From Actinopolyspora alba (lineage in GTDB: Bacteria > Actinomycetota > Actinomycetes > Mycobacteriales > Pseudonocardiaceae), in contig NZ_FOMZ01000014.1 in NCBI RefSeq assembly GCF_900112765.1, positions 111,651-175,650 of the forward strand: 64,000 nt of DNA, written 5' to 3'. Position numbers and translations under genes: made by a program. The notes under the pieces are model-generated. The model ran no database searches. It was not told the DNA's origin and worked only from the letters and a program-made list of their open reading frames with translations. This document shows positions 16,897-25,846 of the stretch, piece after piece. Position 1 is the stretch's first letter, and each line of letters starts with the position of its first letter.

Positions 16897-18105
16897 TCAG
16901 GGAATGTGCCGCCCCGAGATCGCCCTGGCCACCACCAGTTGCTGGATCTGCTCGGTGCCCTCGAAGATGTCGTAGATCTTGGCGTCGCGGTGCATCCGCT
17001 CCACCGGGTACTCGCGGGTGTAGCCGCTGCCGCCGAGGATCTGGATGGCCCGCTCGGTGGTCCAGGTCGCGACCCGACCGGCCTTGAGCTTGGACATCGA
17101 GCCCTCACCGGCGGTGAAGGGGATCTCGTTGCGGCCCATCCAGGCGGCACGCCAGACCAGCATCCGGGCAGCGTCGATCTCGGTACGCATGTCGGCGAGG
17201 GTGAACGCGATCCCCTGGTTGTCGATGATCGGGCGGCCGAAGGTCTCCCGCTGGGTCGCGTACTCCAGGGCGTGCTCATAGGCGGCCCGGGCGATGCCGA
17301 TGGCCTGCGATCCGACTGTGGGGCGCGAGAGCTCGAAGGTGCGCATCGCCTGCGAGCTGGACTTGCCGCCCTCCCTGGCCCGCGCCAGCCGCTCGTCTAG
17401 CTTCTCCTTGCCACCCAGCAGGCAGCGGCCCGGCACCCGCACGTCGTCCAGGAACACGTCGGCGGTGTGCGAGGCACGGAGCCCGTGCTTGCGGATCTTG
17501 CTCGGCGCGGACAGCCCGGGCGTACCGGGCGGGACCACGAAGGCGGCCTGACCGCGCGGCCCGAGTTCGGGGTCCACCACGGCCTGCACCACGTGCACGT
17601 TGGCGATCCCGCCGTTGGTCGCCCACGCCTTCTGCCCGTTGAGCACCCACTCGTCGGTGGCCTCGTCGTAGACGGCGCGGGTGCGCATCGCGGCGACGTC
17701 CGAACCCGCCTCGGGTTCGGAGGAGCAGAACGCGGCCACCTGGGGCTCGTCGACATCGCCGTAGCACTGCGGAACCCACTCGGCGAGCTGGTCCGGCGTG
17801 CCGGCGGAGAAGATGCCCGCCACCGCGAGCGTGGTACCGAAGATCGCCATCCCGATGCCGCCGTCGCCCCAGAACAGTTCCTCGTTGGCTATCGGCAGCG
17901 ACAGACCGGTTTCGTCCGCCCAGAACGTCGCCAGCGTCTCGAAGCCGTAGAGGCCGACCTTGGCGGCCTCGGAGATGATCGGCCAGGGAGTTTCCTCCCG
18001 CTCGTCCCACTCGGCGGCGGCGGGACGGATCTCCTTCTGGGCGAAGCCGTGTAACCAGTCGCGCAGTTCCTGGTGCTCTTCGGTGAGTTCCAGTGAGAAG
18101 CTCAT
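16897..18105 (-). CDS. Acyl-CoA dehydrogenase
   Basis: 402 residues; ATG at 18105 behind AGGAAA. FAD-dependent alpha,beta-dehydrogenation of an acyl-CoA. The N-terminal helical domain (ELTEEHQELRDWLHGFAQKE) leads to the middle barrel with AAFCSSEPEAGSDVAAM (the family's C-x-T/S-E-P-x-AGSD motif) and WVLNGQKAWATNGG. The C-terminal domain holds TQRETFGRPI, QILGGSGYTREYPVER and the catalytic base Glu382 in YDIFEGTEQIQ. The SCP2 gene lies 191 bp upstream on the same strand, behind a TetR operator, so it may share that regulation. The substrate chain length is not determined. Confidence 0.95.
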   Translation of the reverse strand: MSFSLELTEEHQELRDWLHGFAQKEIRPAAAEWDEREETPWPIISEAAKVGLYGFETLATFWADETGLSLPIANEELFWGDGGIGMAIFGTTLAVAGIFSAGTPDQLAEWVPQCYGDVDEPQVAAFCSSEPEAGSDVAAMRTRAVYDEATDEWVLNGQKAWATNGGIANVHVVQAVVDPELGPRGQAAFVVPPGTPGLSAPSKIRKHGLRASHTADVFLDDVRVPGRCLLGGKEKLDERLARAREGGKSSSQAMRTFELSRPTVGSQAIGIARAAYEHALEYATQRETFGRPIIDNQGIAFTLADMRTEIDAARMLVWRAAWMGRNEIPFTAGEGSMSKLKAGRVATWTTERAIQILGGSGYTREYPVERMHRDAKIYDIFEGTEQIQQLVVARAISGRHIP

Positions 18106-18296
18106 GAGTTTTCCTCGGATGTCGTTGCTGGTGGTTCGTGGCCGAGTCGGACGGTGGCCCCTGTTCCGACACGGCGGTGCCCGGGCTTCCTCCGGTGGAC
18201 GCGTGTGGCTGCGGGACGGCCACGACCGGATCTTCGGGACGTTCGGGGTACCGGAAATGTCGGGGTCGCCGAGGGCGTCGGGCTCGGACTCGCTCG

Positions 18297-18887
18297 TCAG
18301 GCCTTCGGGATCTGGAAGAGCTTGGTCAAACCGGCGGCGAAGCCGACGTCACCGGCCACCTTGAGCTTGCCCGTCATGAACAGCATGGGTGCCGAGGCGT
18401 TGCTCGAGGCGAGTTTGAGCAGCTCCACCGGGCCGAGCATCACGGTGGCCCTGGGCTCGTGCTCCGGTGTTTTGCTCACGGTGCAGGTACCGCCGGACAG
18501 CACGCACTCGTAGCGCAGCACTCCGGTCTCGTCGGCATCCGAGTCGGGCGAGCCCTGCGAGGTGGAACCGTCGAGGTTGATGCGCCAACGCACCACGGCC
18601 TCGGTGCTCTTGGCCTTGTCGGAGCGGTAGTGCTCGCCCATGCGGCGGAACAGTTCGTCGAGGATCCGCTCGGCCAGCTCCGGGCGGTCCATGACGTCCC
18701 GCAGCTGCTCGTCGGAGGCGCGGGAGATCAGCCTCGCGAACTGCTGCGGCTCCAGCGAGCTGAGATCGACTTCGGTGTCGGCCGCGGCCAGTTCGGAGGC
18801 TGCCGCCAGCAGGCTGACGAACTCCTCCCTGCTGACCTGCTTCGGATCGGTGGCCGCCAGCGCGGCGATGGGGTCGGATTCCGACAT
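18297..18887 (-). CDS. SCP2 sterol/lipid-carrier domain protein
   Basis: 196 residues from the ATG at 18887, behind GGAGGG; an in-frame start 12 bp upstream is less well placed. Residues about 75-195 form an SCP2-like lipid-binding domain: VVRWRINLDGS, GGTCTVSKTPEHEPRATVML, then MTGKLKVAGDVGFAAGLTKL, the classic closing motif. Such proteins carry sterols or acyl-CoA in a hydrophobic tunnel in the cytosol. It starts divergently from a TetR gene with twin palindromes between the two starts, and precedes an acyl-CoA dehydrogenase. A role in lipid metabolism is inferred from this context. Confidence 0.82.
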   Translation of the reverse strand: MSESDPIAALAATDPKQVSREEFVSLLAAASELAAADTEVDLSSLEPQQFARLISRASDEQLRDVMDRPELAERILDELFRRMGEHYRSDKAKSTEAVVRWRINLDGSTSQGSPDSDADETGVLRYECVLSGGTCTVSKTPEHEPRATVMLGPVELLKLASSNASAPMLFMTGKLKVAGDVGFAAGLTKLFQIPKA

Positions 18888-18903
18888 GTTGCCCTCCATT
18901 ACC

Positions 18904-18932
18904 TACTCACGAGTAAGACTACTCCCGAGTAG
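18904..18932. promoter_or_regulatory. Twin palindromic operator between SCP2 and TetR genes
   Basis: Two palindromes of the form TACTC-NN-GAGTA lie at 18904-18915 (TACTCACGAGTA) and 18919-18932 (CTACTCCCGAGTAG), with centres 16 bp apart. They lie 16 bp from the SCP2 start at 18887 and 41 bp from the TetR start at 18974. Two dimers on neighbouring faces would repress both genes. The regulator assignment is inferred from adjacency. Confidence 0.7.
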
Positions 18933-18973
18933 ATAGACCGGCAATACAACCCCCTGATCGATACTGTTCTACC

Positions 18974-19657
18974 GTGCCAAGAGTGCAGGACGCGAGACAC
19001 GACCGGACGGACCAGTCCGGCACCCCCGCAAAGCCCCGCTCCAGACGCCTGCCCCGGCAGGTGCGCGAGCGCCAGATCCTCGACGCCGCCGTGACGGTGT
19101 TCGCCAAGTACGGCTACCACGAGGCGGCGATGGACGAGATCTCCGACGTGGCCGGGATCTCGAAACCCATGATCTACGCCTACCTGGGCGCCAAGGACGA
19201 ACTCTTCGTGGCCTGCATCAGGCGGGAGGCGAACCGACTGATCGAATCGATCAGCCAGGCGGTGGACGCGGATCTGAAACCGGACGAACAGCTCTGGCGC
19301 GGGTTGCACGCGTTCTTCGAGTACGTCAACGAGAATCGCGCCAGCTGGACCGTCCTGCACCGTCAGGCGAGTGTGCAGGGGCAGCCCTTCACCTCCGAGC
19401 TCTCCGAATGGCGCGACCGGGCGCTGAACCTGGTGGCGGAACTGCTGGCCCGCGCGGGAGGCAGCAGCGAACAACCGGTGCAACTCGAACAGATGCAGCC
19501 GTTCGCCGCAGCCCTGGTGGGAGCGGGTGAATCGATGCTCGACTGGTGGATAGATCACCCGGAGTACACCGCCGACGCGCTCTCGATGCGCCTGATGAAC
19601 CTGGTGTGGATGGGTTTCGGCGACATGGTCCAGGGACGCCGCTGGAAACCCTCCTGA
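18974..19657 (+). CDS. TetR/AcrR-family regulator (lipid-metabolism type)
   Basis: 227 residues from a GTG at 18974. The N-terminal helix-turn-helix is RERQILDAAVTVFAKYGYHE, then MDEISDVAGISKPMIYAYLG. The ligand domain, with FFEYVNENRASWTVLHRQAS, resembles mycobacterial FasR-type regulators of fatty-acid genes; this is from memory of the family and not aligned here. A basic, Pro-containing lead of about 30 residues precedes the DNA-binding domain. It is divergent from the SCP2 gene over a twin operator and probably represses itself and the SCP2 gene. Confidence 0.85.
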   Translation: MPRVQDARHDRTDQSGTPAKPRSRRLPRQVRERQILDAAVTVFAKYGYHEAAMDEISDVAGISKPMIYAYLGAKDELFVACIRREANRLIESISQAVDADLKPDEQLWRGLHAFFEYVNENRASWTVLHRQASVQGQPFTSELSEWRDRALNLVAELLARAGGSSEQPVQLEQMQPFAAALVGAGESMLDWWIDHPEYTADALSMRLMNLVWMGFGDMVQGRRWKPS

Positions 19658-19751
19658 CAACGCCGCGGACGCGCGGCGCACCGACACAGCAGGCACGCGA
19701 CGACTCGAGCATCGCGAGACCGACAACCGACACGAACCCACGGAGGCAATC

Positions 19752-20387
19752 TTGCGCTTGACCCACTACGGGCACGCCTGCGTCCTCGTCGAGACCTCGG
19801 CGGCGAGGCTGCTGATCGACCCGGGCACGTTCTCCCACGACTTCGAGGCGCTGCGCGACCTGGACGCGGTGCTGCTCACCCACCAGCATCCCGACCACCT
19901 GGATCTGGAACGGCTGCCGGACGTGCTGCGCAACAACCCGAACGCGCGGCTGGTCGCCGACACCGAGTCCGCGGCCAAGCTCTCCGAAGAGGGGATCGAG
20001 TCCGAGACGGCCCACCCGGATGACGCGTTCGAGCTCGCCGGGGTGGCGATCAACGTCGTCGGCGGCCAGCACGCGGTGATCCACCCGGACATCCCGCGCA
20101 TCGCCAACATCGGCTACCTGGTGGAGCACGGTGCCTTCTACCATCCCGGCGACTCCTTCCACGTTCCGGAGCAGCGGGTCGACGTGCTCGGACTGCCCAC
20201 CGGGGCGCCCTGGCTGAAGCTCTCGGAGGCGGTGGACTTCCTGCGGGCGATGAACCCCCGCGTGGCGGTGCCGATCCACGAGGCGGTGCTGTCCATGCCG
20301 CAGATGCACTACGGCATGTTCGAACGACTCGGCCCGGAGGGAACCACCGTGACGGTGCTCAACCGGGGTGAACCGACCGGCGTTTGA
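19752..20387 (+). CDS. Metallo-beta-lactamase-fold metal-dependent hydrolase (UlaG-like)
   Basis: 211 residues from a TTG at 19752 with GGAGG 7 bp upstream. The metal-binding pattern is THQHPDHLD at about 37-45, followed by GGQHAVIH, YHPGDSF and the C-terminal PIHEAVL. This arrangement fits the L-ascorbate-6-phosphate lactonase-like branch of the superfamily. The substrate cannot be told. It follows the TetR gene by 94 bp on the same strand and may be cotranscribed with it. Confidence 0.87.
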   Translation: MRLTHYGHACVLVETSAARLLIDPGTFSHDFEALRDLDAVLLTHQHPDHLDLERLPDVLRNNPNARLVADTESAAKLSEEGIESETAHPDDAFELAGVAINVVGGQHAVIHPDIPRIANIGYLVEHGAFYHPGDSFHVPEQRVDVLGLPTGAPWLKLSEAVDFLRAMNPRVAVPIHEAVLSMPQMHYGMFERLGPEGTTVTVLNRGEPTGV

Positions 20388-20412
20388 GCGCACCGCACCC
20401 CGGTCCCGCTGA

Positions 20413-21156
20413 TCAACTGGTCAGCGGGTCCGGGTTCGGAGCGCCGCGTCCGGTCGGGGCCGAACGCGGCGGTGCGGGCGGAGGTGCGACCAACTCGGGG
20501 TAGGTCGCCGGGACGGCTCCGTGCAGCAGCGCCAGGTCGATGGCCTCGTGAACCGCCGTGCGACGGGTGGGATGCCCCAGGTCCTCGGCGGAGATCGCGA
20601 GCCTGGCCAGTCCCGGCCAGTCACGCACCTCCCGTTCGGCCATCGAACGCAGCCCCCTGCGGCGAGCCGACTCGCTACGGAAGCCCGCCGGGGTCCTTAC
20701 CCTGCTGCGGCGTACCCGCCCGGTACGCAGGTCCCGCAGCACCTCCGGCTCGACGCACGCACCGAAGCCCGCCGCACGCAGCGCCGCCAGGGTGCCCGTC
20801 GACGCCCGGCCGCCCAGCGGGGCGAACGTCTCGGAGCCGAGCCCGGCCGCGTCGAGAACCGCGCTCACCGCGGTCAACCGCAGCCCGGCTTCGTGGCGGG
20901 GGCGGCGACGGTCGTCGTGGAGCCCGCGAATCCGGTTCGAACGGGGTGGTTCGAGACCGTGCAGCACCAGGGCATCGCCCGATACGACGCGCTCCCGCAA
21001 CCAGTCGGTCACGGCCGAGTCGGCCAGCAGCGAGGCGGGGACCAGCACCGACAACCCGACACGCAGCCGGTCCAGCCGCGCGGCGAAGCGGGCACAGCGG
21101 GCGAGATCCGGCTCGCCGCCGATGCCGTACAACGAGACCACGAGTCGCGCGCTCAC
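20413..21156 (-). CDS. DUF2334 (polysaccharide-deacetylase-like) protein
   Basis: 247 residues from a GTG at 21156. SARLVVSLYGIGGEPDLARC opens a deacetylase-type barrel. LVLHGLEPP near residues 63-71 and the later APLGGRASTGTLAALRAAGF match the DUF2334 layout. In polysaccharide deacetylases the corresponding first motif carries metal-binding Asp residues; here it reads SLYGIGGEPD, so activity is uncertain. The C-terminus is a Pro-rich tail from about 222. It is convergent with the beta-lactamase-fold gene; purC lies upstream on the same strand beyond a repeat cluster. Confidence 0.68.
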   Translation of the reverse strand: MSARLVVSLYGIGGEPDLARCARFAARLDRLRVGLSVLVPASLLADSAVTDWLRERVVSGDALVLHGLEPPRSNRIRGLHDDRRRPRHEAGLRLTAVSAVLDAAGLGSETFAPLGGRASTGTLAALRAAGFGACVEPEVLRDLRTGRVRRSRVRTPAGFRSESARRRGLRSMAEREVRDWPGLARLAISAEDLGHPTRRTAVHEAIDLALLHGAVPATYPELVAPPPAPPRSAPTGRGAPNPDPLTS

Positions 21157-21314
21157 GGTGCTTCATGGCGCCAGACCGGGCTGTCGTACCGGTGACCGGC
21201 GGATGAAACCGACGTGACCTCCCGGAGAAACCCGCCCACCGGGATTCACCGAGCCAACACGCCCGGACGGTGTCCGGTGCTGTCGCTGCCGTTCGGAGCG
21301 GTTCGGCAGCACCG

Positions 21315-21400
21315 ATGCGGCGTCGATTTCTCGCGAAATTGTCGAGCCGGTGTGGCGACGCGGCCCCGCGTGCGTAGATTTCTCGCGAAATCGCCGCGCA
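21315..21400 (-). repeat. Paired UUUC-loop-GAAA palindromes (copies c and d)
   Basis: Copy c (about 21321-21345) and copy d (about 21373-21397) both read ATTTC-TCGC-GAAAT on the plus strand and therefore have a GCGA loop on the minus strand. The upstream gene on that strand is purC, whose stop is at 21632. Confidence 0.8.
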
Positions 21401-21505
21401 AGCGGCGCTCCCGGTGCCGAACTCCCACGGACGCAGATCGAATCCCGATCATCCTCGCAGGTCGGACTCCGACCACCCTCGCAATCGGCACCGCCGCGAT
21501 TCTCC

Positions 21506-21596
21506 CGTGCGGCTCTCGCGAGGACGGCCCGACGTGGCGTAGGTCGCTACCCGATGTCGGGGCTCCCGGAGCGAGAGCCGTGCCGGAGGTTCCGCC
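21506..21596 (-). repeat. Long structured intergenic repeat, copy 2
   Basis: Same architecture as the copy near 14174: GGCTCTCGC (21511-21519) pairs with GCGAGAGCC (21571-21579) around an inner GCCCGAC/GTCGGGG stem and a GTAG-GTCG-CTAC apex. It lies between purC (whose 3' end faces it) and palindromes c and d. The rest of the 475-bp gap 21157-21631 holds no gene. Confidence 0.75.
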
Positions 21597-21631
21597 AACC
21601 GCACCGCCACGCAGCCCGAGCTGCCGGGACC

Positions 21632-22516
21632 TTACGAAGGCCAGGCGGTGAGATCACGTCCGGTGATCCGCTCGTACGCCTCGACGTAGCGCGCCCTGGT
21701 CGCCGCGATCACTTCCGCGGGCAGCGGGGGCGGCGGCACGTCGGAGGCGCGGTCCCAACCGGATTCCGGCGAGGTCAGCCAGTCCCGCACGTACTGCTTG
21801 TCGAAGGAGGGCTGCGACCTGCCGGGCGCGTACTCGTCGGCGGGCCAGTACCGCGAGGAGTCCGGGGTCAGCACCTCGTCGCCGAGCACCAGCGTGCCGT
21901 CGGCGGCGAGGCCGAACTCGAACTTGGTGTCGGCCAGGATCACCCCGCGCGTCCGTGCGTGCTCGGCCGCGCGCTCGTAGATCCGCAGCGTGGTGTCGCG
22001 CAGCTGCCCGGCACGCTCGCGGCCGACGGTGGCGGCCACCGCGTCCAGGCTCACGTTCTCGTCGTGCTCGCCCAGCTCCGCCTTGGTGGCCGGTGTGAAG
22101 ATCGGTTCCGGCAGTCGTGACGCCTCGGTGAGGCCGTCGGGCAGCGGCACCCCGCAGACCCTGCCGGTCTCGCGATACTCGGCCAGGCCGGATCCGCTCA
22201 GGTAGCCGCGTGCCACGCACTCGACGGGCAGCATCTCCAGCTTGCGCACCAGCAGCGCCCTGCCGCGCACCTCGTCCGGGATGCGCGGGTCGTCGGCGGC
22301 GACGAGGTGGGAATCGATCAGATCGCCGAGCAGTTCGAACCAGAACACGCTCATGGCGGTCAGTACCCGACCCTTGTCCGGGATCGGCGTCTCCAACACG
22401 TGATCGTAGGCGGAAACACGGTCGGAGGCGACCATCAGCAGATGCTCGTCGTCGACCTCGTAGAGCTCACGGACCTTGCCCGCTGCCACCGGGCGGTATT
22501 CGGAAAGCGCGACCAC
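21632..22516 (-). CDS. purC: Phosphoribosylaminoimidazole-succinocarboxamide synthase
   Basis: 294 residues from the GTG at 22516, chosen because homology starts at [20 protein letters not shown]; longer frames add unrelated sequence. The enzyme joins CAIR and L-aspartate with ATP in purine synthesis (SAICAR synthase). Diagnostic motifs are [20 protein letters not shown] (13-32), [21 protein letters not shown] and [11 protein letters not shown] (the second SAICAR signature). It is divergent from the TenA gene, with 142 bp between the starts, and is followed by a cluster of intergenic repeats. Confidence 0.96.
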   Translation of the reverse strand: MVALSEYRPVAAGKVRELYEVDDEHLLMVASDRVSAYDHVLETPIPDKGRVLTAMSVFWFELLGDLIDSHLVAADDPRIPDEVRGRALLVRKLEMLPVECVARGYLSGSGLAEYRETGRVCGVPLPDGLTEASRLPEPIFTPATKAELGEHDENVSLDAVAATVGRERAGQLRDTTLRIYERAAEHARTRGVILADTKFEFGLAADGTLVLGDEVLTPDSSRYWPADEYAPGRSQPSFDKQYVRDWLTSPESGWDRASDVPPPPLPAEVIAATRARYVEAYERITGRDLTAWPS

Positions 22517-22658
22517 GGTTCGGGATTCTGCCTCACCCGCGCGATCGGCGGGCCGACGGGCCACGGTTGCGGCAGAGTACGAGTGGAACCGAGTCACCGC
22601 GTTTCCCGCGACGACCGCGTGCCGGTGTCGCGGGGGAGTGCCGATCAGGAGGCCGAGC

Positions 22659-23342
22659 TTGGAATCGACGGCGCCCGGAAACGGCGGGGAGTTCCCCGGG
22701 GAATTCACCGAGTGGATGCGCGAGCGCAGCGAGCCGGACTTCGGCGCGGTGGTCGCCCACCCCTTCACCGAGGCCCTGTTCGAGGGGAAGGTCCCCCGGG
22801 AGCGGATGCGCGGCTACCTGGTGCAGGACTACCAGTTCGTCGACCTGCTCCTCGCGCTGTTGGGAGCCGGACTCGCCAGGGCCGACCGCCACACCTCACG
22901 ACTGCGCATCGCGGGCAGCGTAGCCGTGGTCACCGGCATCGAGAACGACTACTTCCGGCGCTCGTTCGACGAGCTGGAGGTCCCCCGGCACGAGCGCGAG
23001 GCGCCCGAGCTGGACGAGGCCACGGTGGCGTTCCGGGAGCTGCTGAGGGACACGACGGAGCGAGGCAGCTACGCCGACGTCCTGACAGTGCTGACCGTGG
23101 CCGAGTGGTCCTACCTGGAGTGGGCCTCACCAGGGCCGGAGCGACTGCCGGAGGACTTCGTGCAGGCCGAGTGGATCACGCTGCACAACGGCGCCGAGTT
23201 CGCCGACTGGGTGAACTGGCTGCGCTCCGAACTGGACCGGGTGGCCGGCGAGCTGGACGAGCGCGAGCGGGCGCGCTGCCTGCGGCTGTTCCAGCTCGCC
23301 ACCCGGTACGAACGGGACTTCTTCGACGCGCACTGGCAGTAG
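22659..23342 (+). CDS. TenA/thiaminase II-family protein
   Basis: 227 residues from the TTG at 22659, chosen because a perfect AGGAGG lies 6 bp upstream; a GTG at 22638 and an ATG at 22716 are poorer. The helical TenA fold is recognisable from [28 protein letters not shown] and [12 protein letters not shown] (near 50-61). The family hydrolyses aminopyrimidine thiamin breakdown products, though some members have other roles. No conserved Cys appears where classic thiaminase II enzymes have their nucleophile, so this may belong to the TenA_E branch that uses Glu. The last 18 bp, including the stop codon, are repeated directly after the gene. Confidence 0.78.
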   Translation: MESTAPGNGGEFPGEFTEWMRERSEPDFGAVVAHPFTEALFEGKVPRERMRGYLVQDYQFVDLLLALLGAGLARADRHTSRLRIAGSVAVVTGIENDYFRRSFDELEVPRHEREAPELDEATVAFRELLRDTTERGSYADVLTVLTVAEWSYLEWASPGPERLPEDFVQAEWITLHNGAEFADWVNWLRSELDRVAGELDERERARCLRLFQLATRYERDFFDAHWQ

Positions 23343-23362
23343 ACGACGCGCACTGGCAGTAG
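23325..23362 (+). repeat. Tandem duplication across the TenA stop codon
   Basis: GACGCGCACTGGCAGTAG at 23325-23342, ending in the stop codon, is repeated exactly at 23345-23362 after two bases. This is a recent 20-bp slippage duplication with no effect on the protein. Confidence 0.9.
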
Positions 23363-23397
23363 GCACCGCCGAGCGCGGTTCCTCAGCAGTGGTGCGC

Positions 23398-23467
23398 GGC
23401 GATTTCGCGAGAATTTGACGCGCCCACGCCACGCCACCGGCGCGTCAATTTCGTGGGAAATCGCCGC
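23398..23467. repeat. Convergent palindrome pair between TenA and purB (copies e1 and e2)
   Basis: Copy e1 (23398-23426) contains GATTTC-GCGA-GAAT; copy e2 (23439-23467) contains ATTTC-GTGG-GAAAT. The two 29-bp copies are also near-perfect reverse complements of each other, so they can fold as one large hairpin with a 12-nt loop. The site lies between convergent genes and probably terminates both. Confidence 0.82.
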
Positions 23468-23497
23468 CCGGCAGACCTCGTGAGGACACGACACCTC

Positions 23498-24955
23498 TCA
23501 GAGGATCGGGGCGGGGGCGTAGGCCGCGGCCTCCGGATGGCGGCCGGTGATCTCGCCGATCTCCTCGGTCACCTCGCGCACCTGGTCCGCGGCCGCGCCG
23601 GTGAACTCCAGCGGATCGGAGAGCAGCTGCCCGAGCCGCTCGCGGTCCAGCGGCAGCCGCTCGTCGGCCGCCAACCTGTCGAGCAGGTCGTTGCGTTCCA
23701 GCCCCCGCTCCCGCATGTCCAGCGCGACGGCGACGGCGTTCTCCTTGATGGCCTCGTGGGCGGTCTCCCTGCCCACCCCCTCGCGAACAGCGGCCATGAG
23801 CACCTTGGTGGTGGCCAGGAACGGCAGGTAGCGGTCCAACTCACGTGCGATCACGGCCGGGAAGGCGCCGAACTCGTCGAGCACGGTCAGCAGCGTCTCC
23901 AGCAGCCCGTCGAACGCGAAGAACGCGTCCGGCAACGCCACGCGCCGCACCACCGAGCAGGAGACGTCCCCCTCGTTCCACTGGTCCCCGGCCAGCTCGC
24001 CCGACATCGAGACGTACCCCCGCAGCACCACGGCGAGTCCGTTGACGCGCTCGCAAGAACGGGTGTTCATCTTGTGCGGCATCGCGCTGGAACCGACCTG
24101 CCCCGGCTTGAAGCCCTCCGTGACCAGCTCCTGGCCCGCCATCAACCGGATCGTCTTGGCCAGGCTGGAGGGCGCGGCCGCCAACTGGGACAGAGTGGTG
24201 AGCACATCGAAGTCCAGCGAGCGCGGGTAGACCTGACCGACGCTGCCCAGCACCTTGCCGAAGCCGAGGTGCCCGGCGACCCTGCGTTCCAGCCGGGCGA
24301 GCTTCTCCTGGTCCCCGTCGAGCAGGTCCAGCGCGTCCTGGGACGTTCCGACTGGTCCCTTGATGCCGCGCAGCGGGTACCGCGCCAACAGGTCCTCCAG
24401 CCGCCGGAAGGCCACGATCATCTCGTCGGCCGCCGTGGCGAACCGCTTGCCGAGGGTGGTGGCCTGGGCCGCCACGTTGTGCGAACGCCCCGCCATGACC
24501 AGCTCGCCGTTCTCGGTGGCGAGCTGCCCGAGCCGGGCGAGCACGGCCACGGTGCGGTCACGCACGTGTTCCAGGCTGCGGCGGATCTGGAGCTGCTCGA
24601 CGTTCTCGGTCAGATCGCGCGAGGTCATGCCCTTGTGGATCTGCTCGTGCCCGGCGAGCGCGTTGAACTCCTCGATGCGGGCCTTGACGTCGTGCCGGGT
24701 GACGCGCTCCCGCTCCGCGATGGAGTCGAGATCCACCCGTTCCAGTACCCGCTCGTAGTCCTCGACCACGCCGTCCGGCACCTCGACGCCGAGTTCGGCC
24801 TGCGCCCGCAGCACGGCCAGCCAGAGCTTGCGCTCCAGCACGATCTTGTGCTCCGGCGACCAGAGCCGGACCAGCTCGGGCGAGGCGTAGCGGGAGGCGA
24901 GCGGGTCGGGAATGCTGGGCTTGTCCGTCACGAGTGGTGAGGATACTTCCACCAA
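23498..24955 (-). CDS. purB: Adenylosuccinate lyase
   Basis: 485 residues from a GTG at 24955; a second GTG (VTDKPSIPDPLASRYAS) 24 bp inside is an equally plausible start. The enzyme cleaves SAICAR to AICAR and adenylosuccinate to AMP, both with loss of fumarate. The fumarase/aspartase signature GSSAMPHKMN is at about 291-300, with the mobile catalytic Ser in that loop. GRSHNVAAQATTLGK and TSRDLTENVEQ give the other active-site regions. It is convergent with TenA and belongs to the dispersed purine set purC, purB, purD, purA of this window. Confidence 0.96.
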   Translation of the reverse strand: MVEVSSPLVTDKPSIPDPLASRYASPELVRLWSPEHKIVLERKLWLAVLRAQAELGVEVPDGVVEDYERVLERVDLDSIAERERVTRHDVKARIEEFNALAGHEQIHKGMTSRDLTENVEQLQIRRSLEHVRDRTVAVLARLGQLATENGELVMAGRSHNVAAQATTLGKRFATAADEMIVAFRRLEDLLARYPLRGIKGPVGTSQDALDLLDGDQEKLARLERRVAGHLGFGKVLGSVGQVYPRSLDFDVLTTLSQLAAAPSSLAKTIRLMAGQELVTEGFKPGQVGSSAMPHKMNTRSCERVNGLAVVLRGYVSMSGELAGDQWNEGDVSCSVVRRVALPDAFFAFDGLLETLLTVLDEFGAFPAVIARELDRYLPFLATTKVLMAAVREGVGRETAHEAIKENAVAVALDMRERGLERNDLLDRLAADERLPLDRERLGQLLSDPLEFTGAAADQVREVTEEIGEITGRHPEAAAYAPAPIL

Positions 24956-24984
24956 CGGATGAACACGCCGGGCGGCCCCGACGG

Positions 24985-25090
24985 TCGGGCGTCAATTTCT
25001 CGCGAAATCGCCGCGCCCTTCGGGAGGAAGTGGCAGGGCACGGCGCTGTGACCGGGGTTGGCGTCGATTTCTCGCGAAATCGCCGCGCGA
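24985..25090 (-). repeat. Palindromes f and g between purB and a TetR gene
   Basis: Copies at about 24989-25014 and 25061-25086 share ATTTC-TCGC-GAAATCGCCGCG on the plus strand, hence a GCGA loop on the minus strand. They lie 3' of the minus-strand TetR gene that ends at 25110 and upstream of purB. Confidence 0.82.
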
Positions 25091-25109
25091 AGGGCCGTGG
25101 TGGGAAGGG

Positions 25110-25697
25110 TTATCGGAGCAGCTGGGCGCGCAGCATCCGACGGGCGGCTCCCCTGGGATCGGGGTCGCTCTCGATGAGGGCGTTGACCACCGCTCCGTCG
25201 ACCAGCGCGATGAGTTCCAACATCCGCTCGTGGCCGATGTCCGCCTCGGAGCGGCGGAAGATCTCGGCGAGCAGCTCGTGCAGCCGCGAGTGCAGATCGC
25301 GCATCGACTCGGCGAGGTAGGGCCGTCTCGGCGACCCCACCAGCCGCTCGTACCGCAGCAGCACGGACTCGGTACCACCGTCGCGTGAGTCCGTGCCCAG
25401 CAGCAGGTCCAGCACCAGCTCGACGACCTCCTCGGTGCCGAGCGATCGTTCGGACAGCTCCTCCAGCCTGCGCCTGCCCGCCGCGAGCTCCTCCTCGGCC
25501 TCGTGCCGCACCGCCGCGGTGATCAGCTCTTCCAGCGAGTCGAAGTAGTAGGTGGTGGCGGCGAGCGGCAGCCGGGCGCGCTCGGCCACCGCGCGGTGCC
25601 GGATCGCGGCGAAGCCGCCCTCGGAGAGCAGTTCCGCCGCCGCGACCACGAGCAGCTGCCGCCGCCGTTCGCCTTTCGGAGTACTCGCCGCCGTCAT
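25110..25697 (-). CDS. TetR-family regulator, probably of the adjacent SMR efflux gene
   Basis: 195 residues from the ATG at 25697. The helix-turn-helix is GERRRQLLVVAAAELLSEGG, then IRHRAVAERARLPLAATTYY with YFDSLEEL. The C-terminal ligand domain (LLLGTDSRDGG, then RYERLVGSPRRPYLAE) is typical of the family but not diagnostic. It lies 149 bp after the small multidrug resistance gene on the same strand. A perfect 22-bp palindrome ahead of that gene is its likely operator. Confidence 0.85.
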   Translation of the reverse strand: MTAASTPKGERRRQLLVVAAAELLSEGGFAAIRHRAVAERARLPLAATTYYFDSLEELITAAVRHEAEEELAAGRRRLEELSERSLGTEEVVELVLDLLLGTDSRDGGTESVLLRYERLVGSPRRPYLAESMRDLHSRLHELLAEIFRRSEADIGHERMLELIALVDGAVVNALIESDPDPRGAARRMLRAQLLR

Positions 25698-25846
25698 CGC
25701 GTCGATCCTAGCCACCCTGCCCACTCGACTGGGGGACGTGAGGCGAGGCTCTCGCGGTGTCCGTCCCCGCCCGGGACCGGCAGTGTCCGCACCGCCTCGA
25801 AGCCCCGGGCCGACAGCCACCCGCGCGGTGAATCGTTCCGACGGAG

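Noticed and set aside
23453..24940. Long plus-strand frame across purB
   Set aside because: Antisense shadow of a highly conserved enzyme; no ribosome binding site or family similarity.
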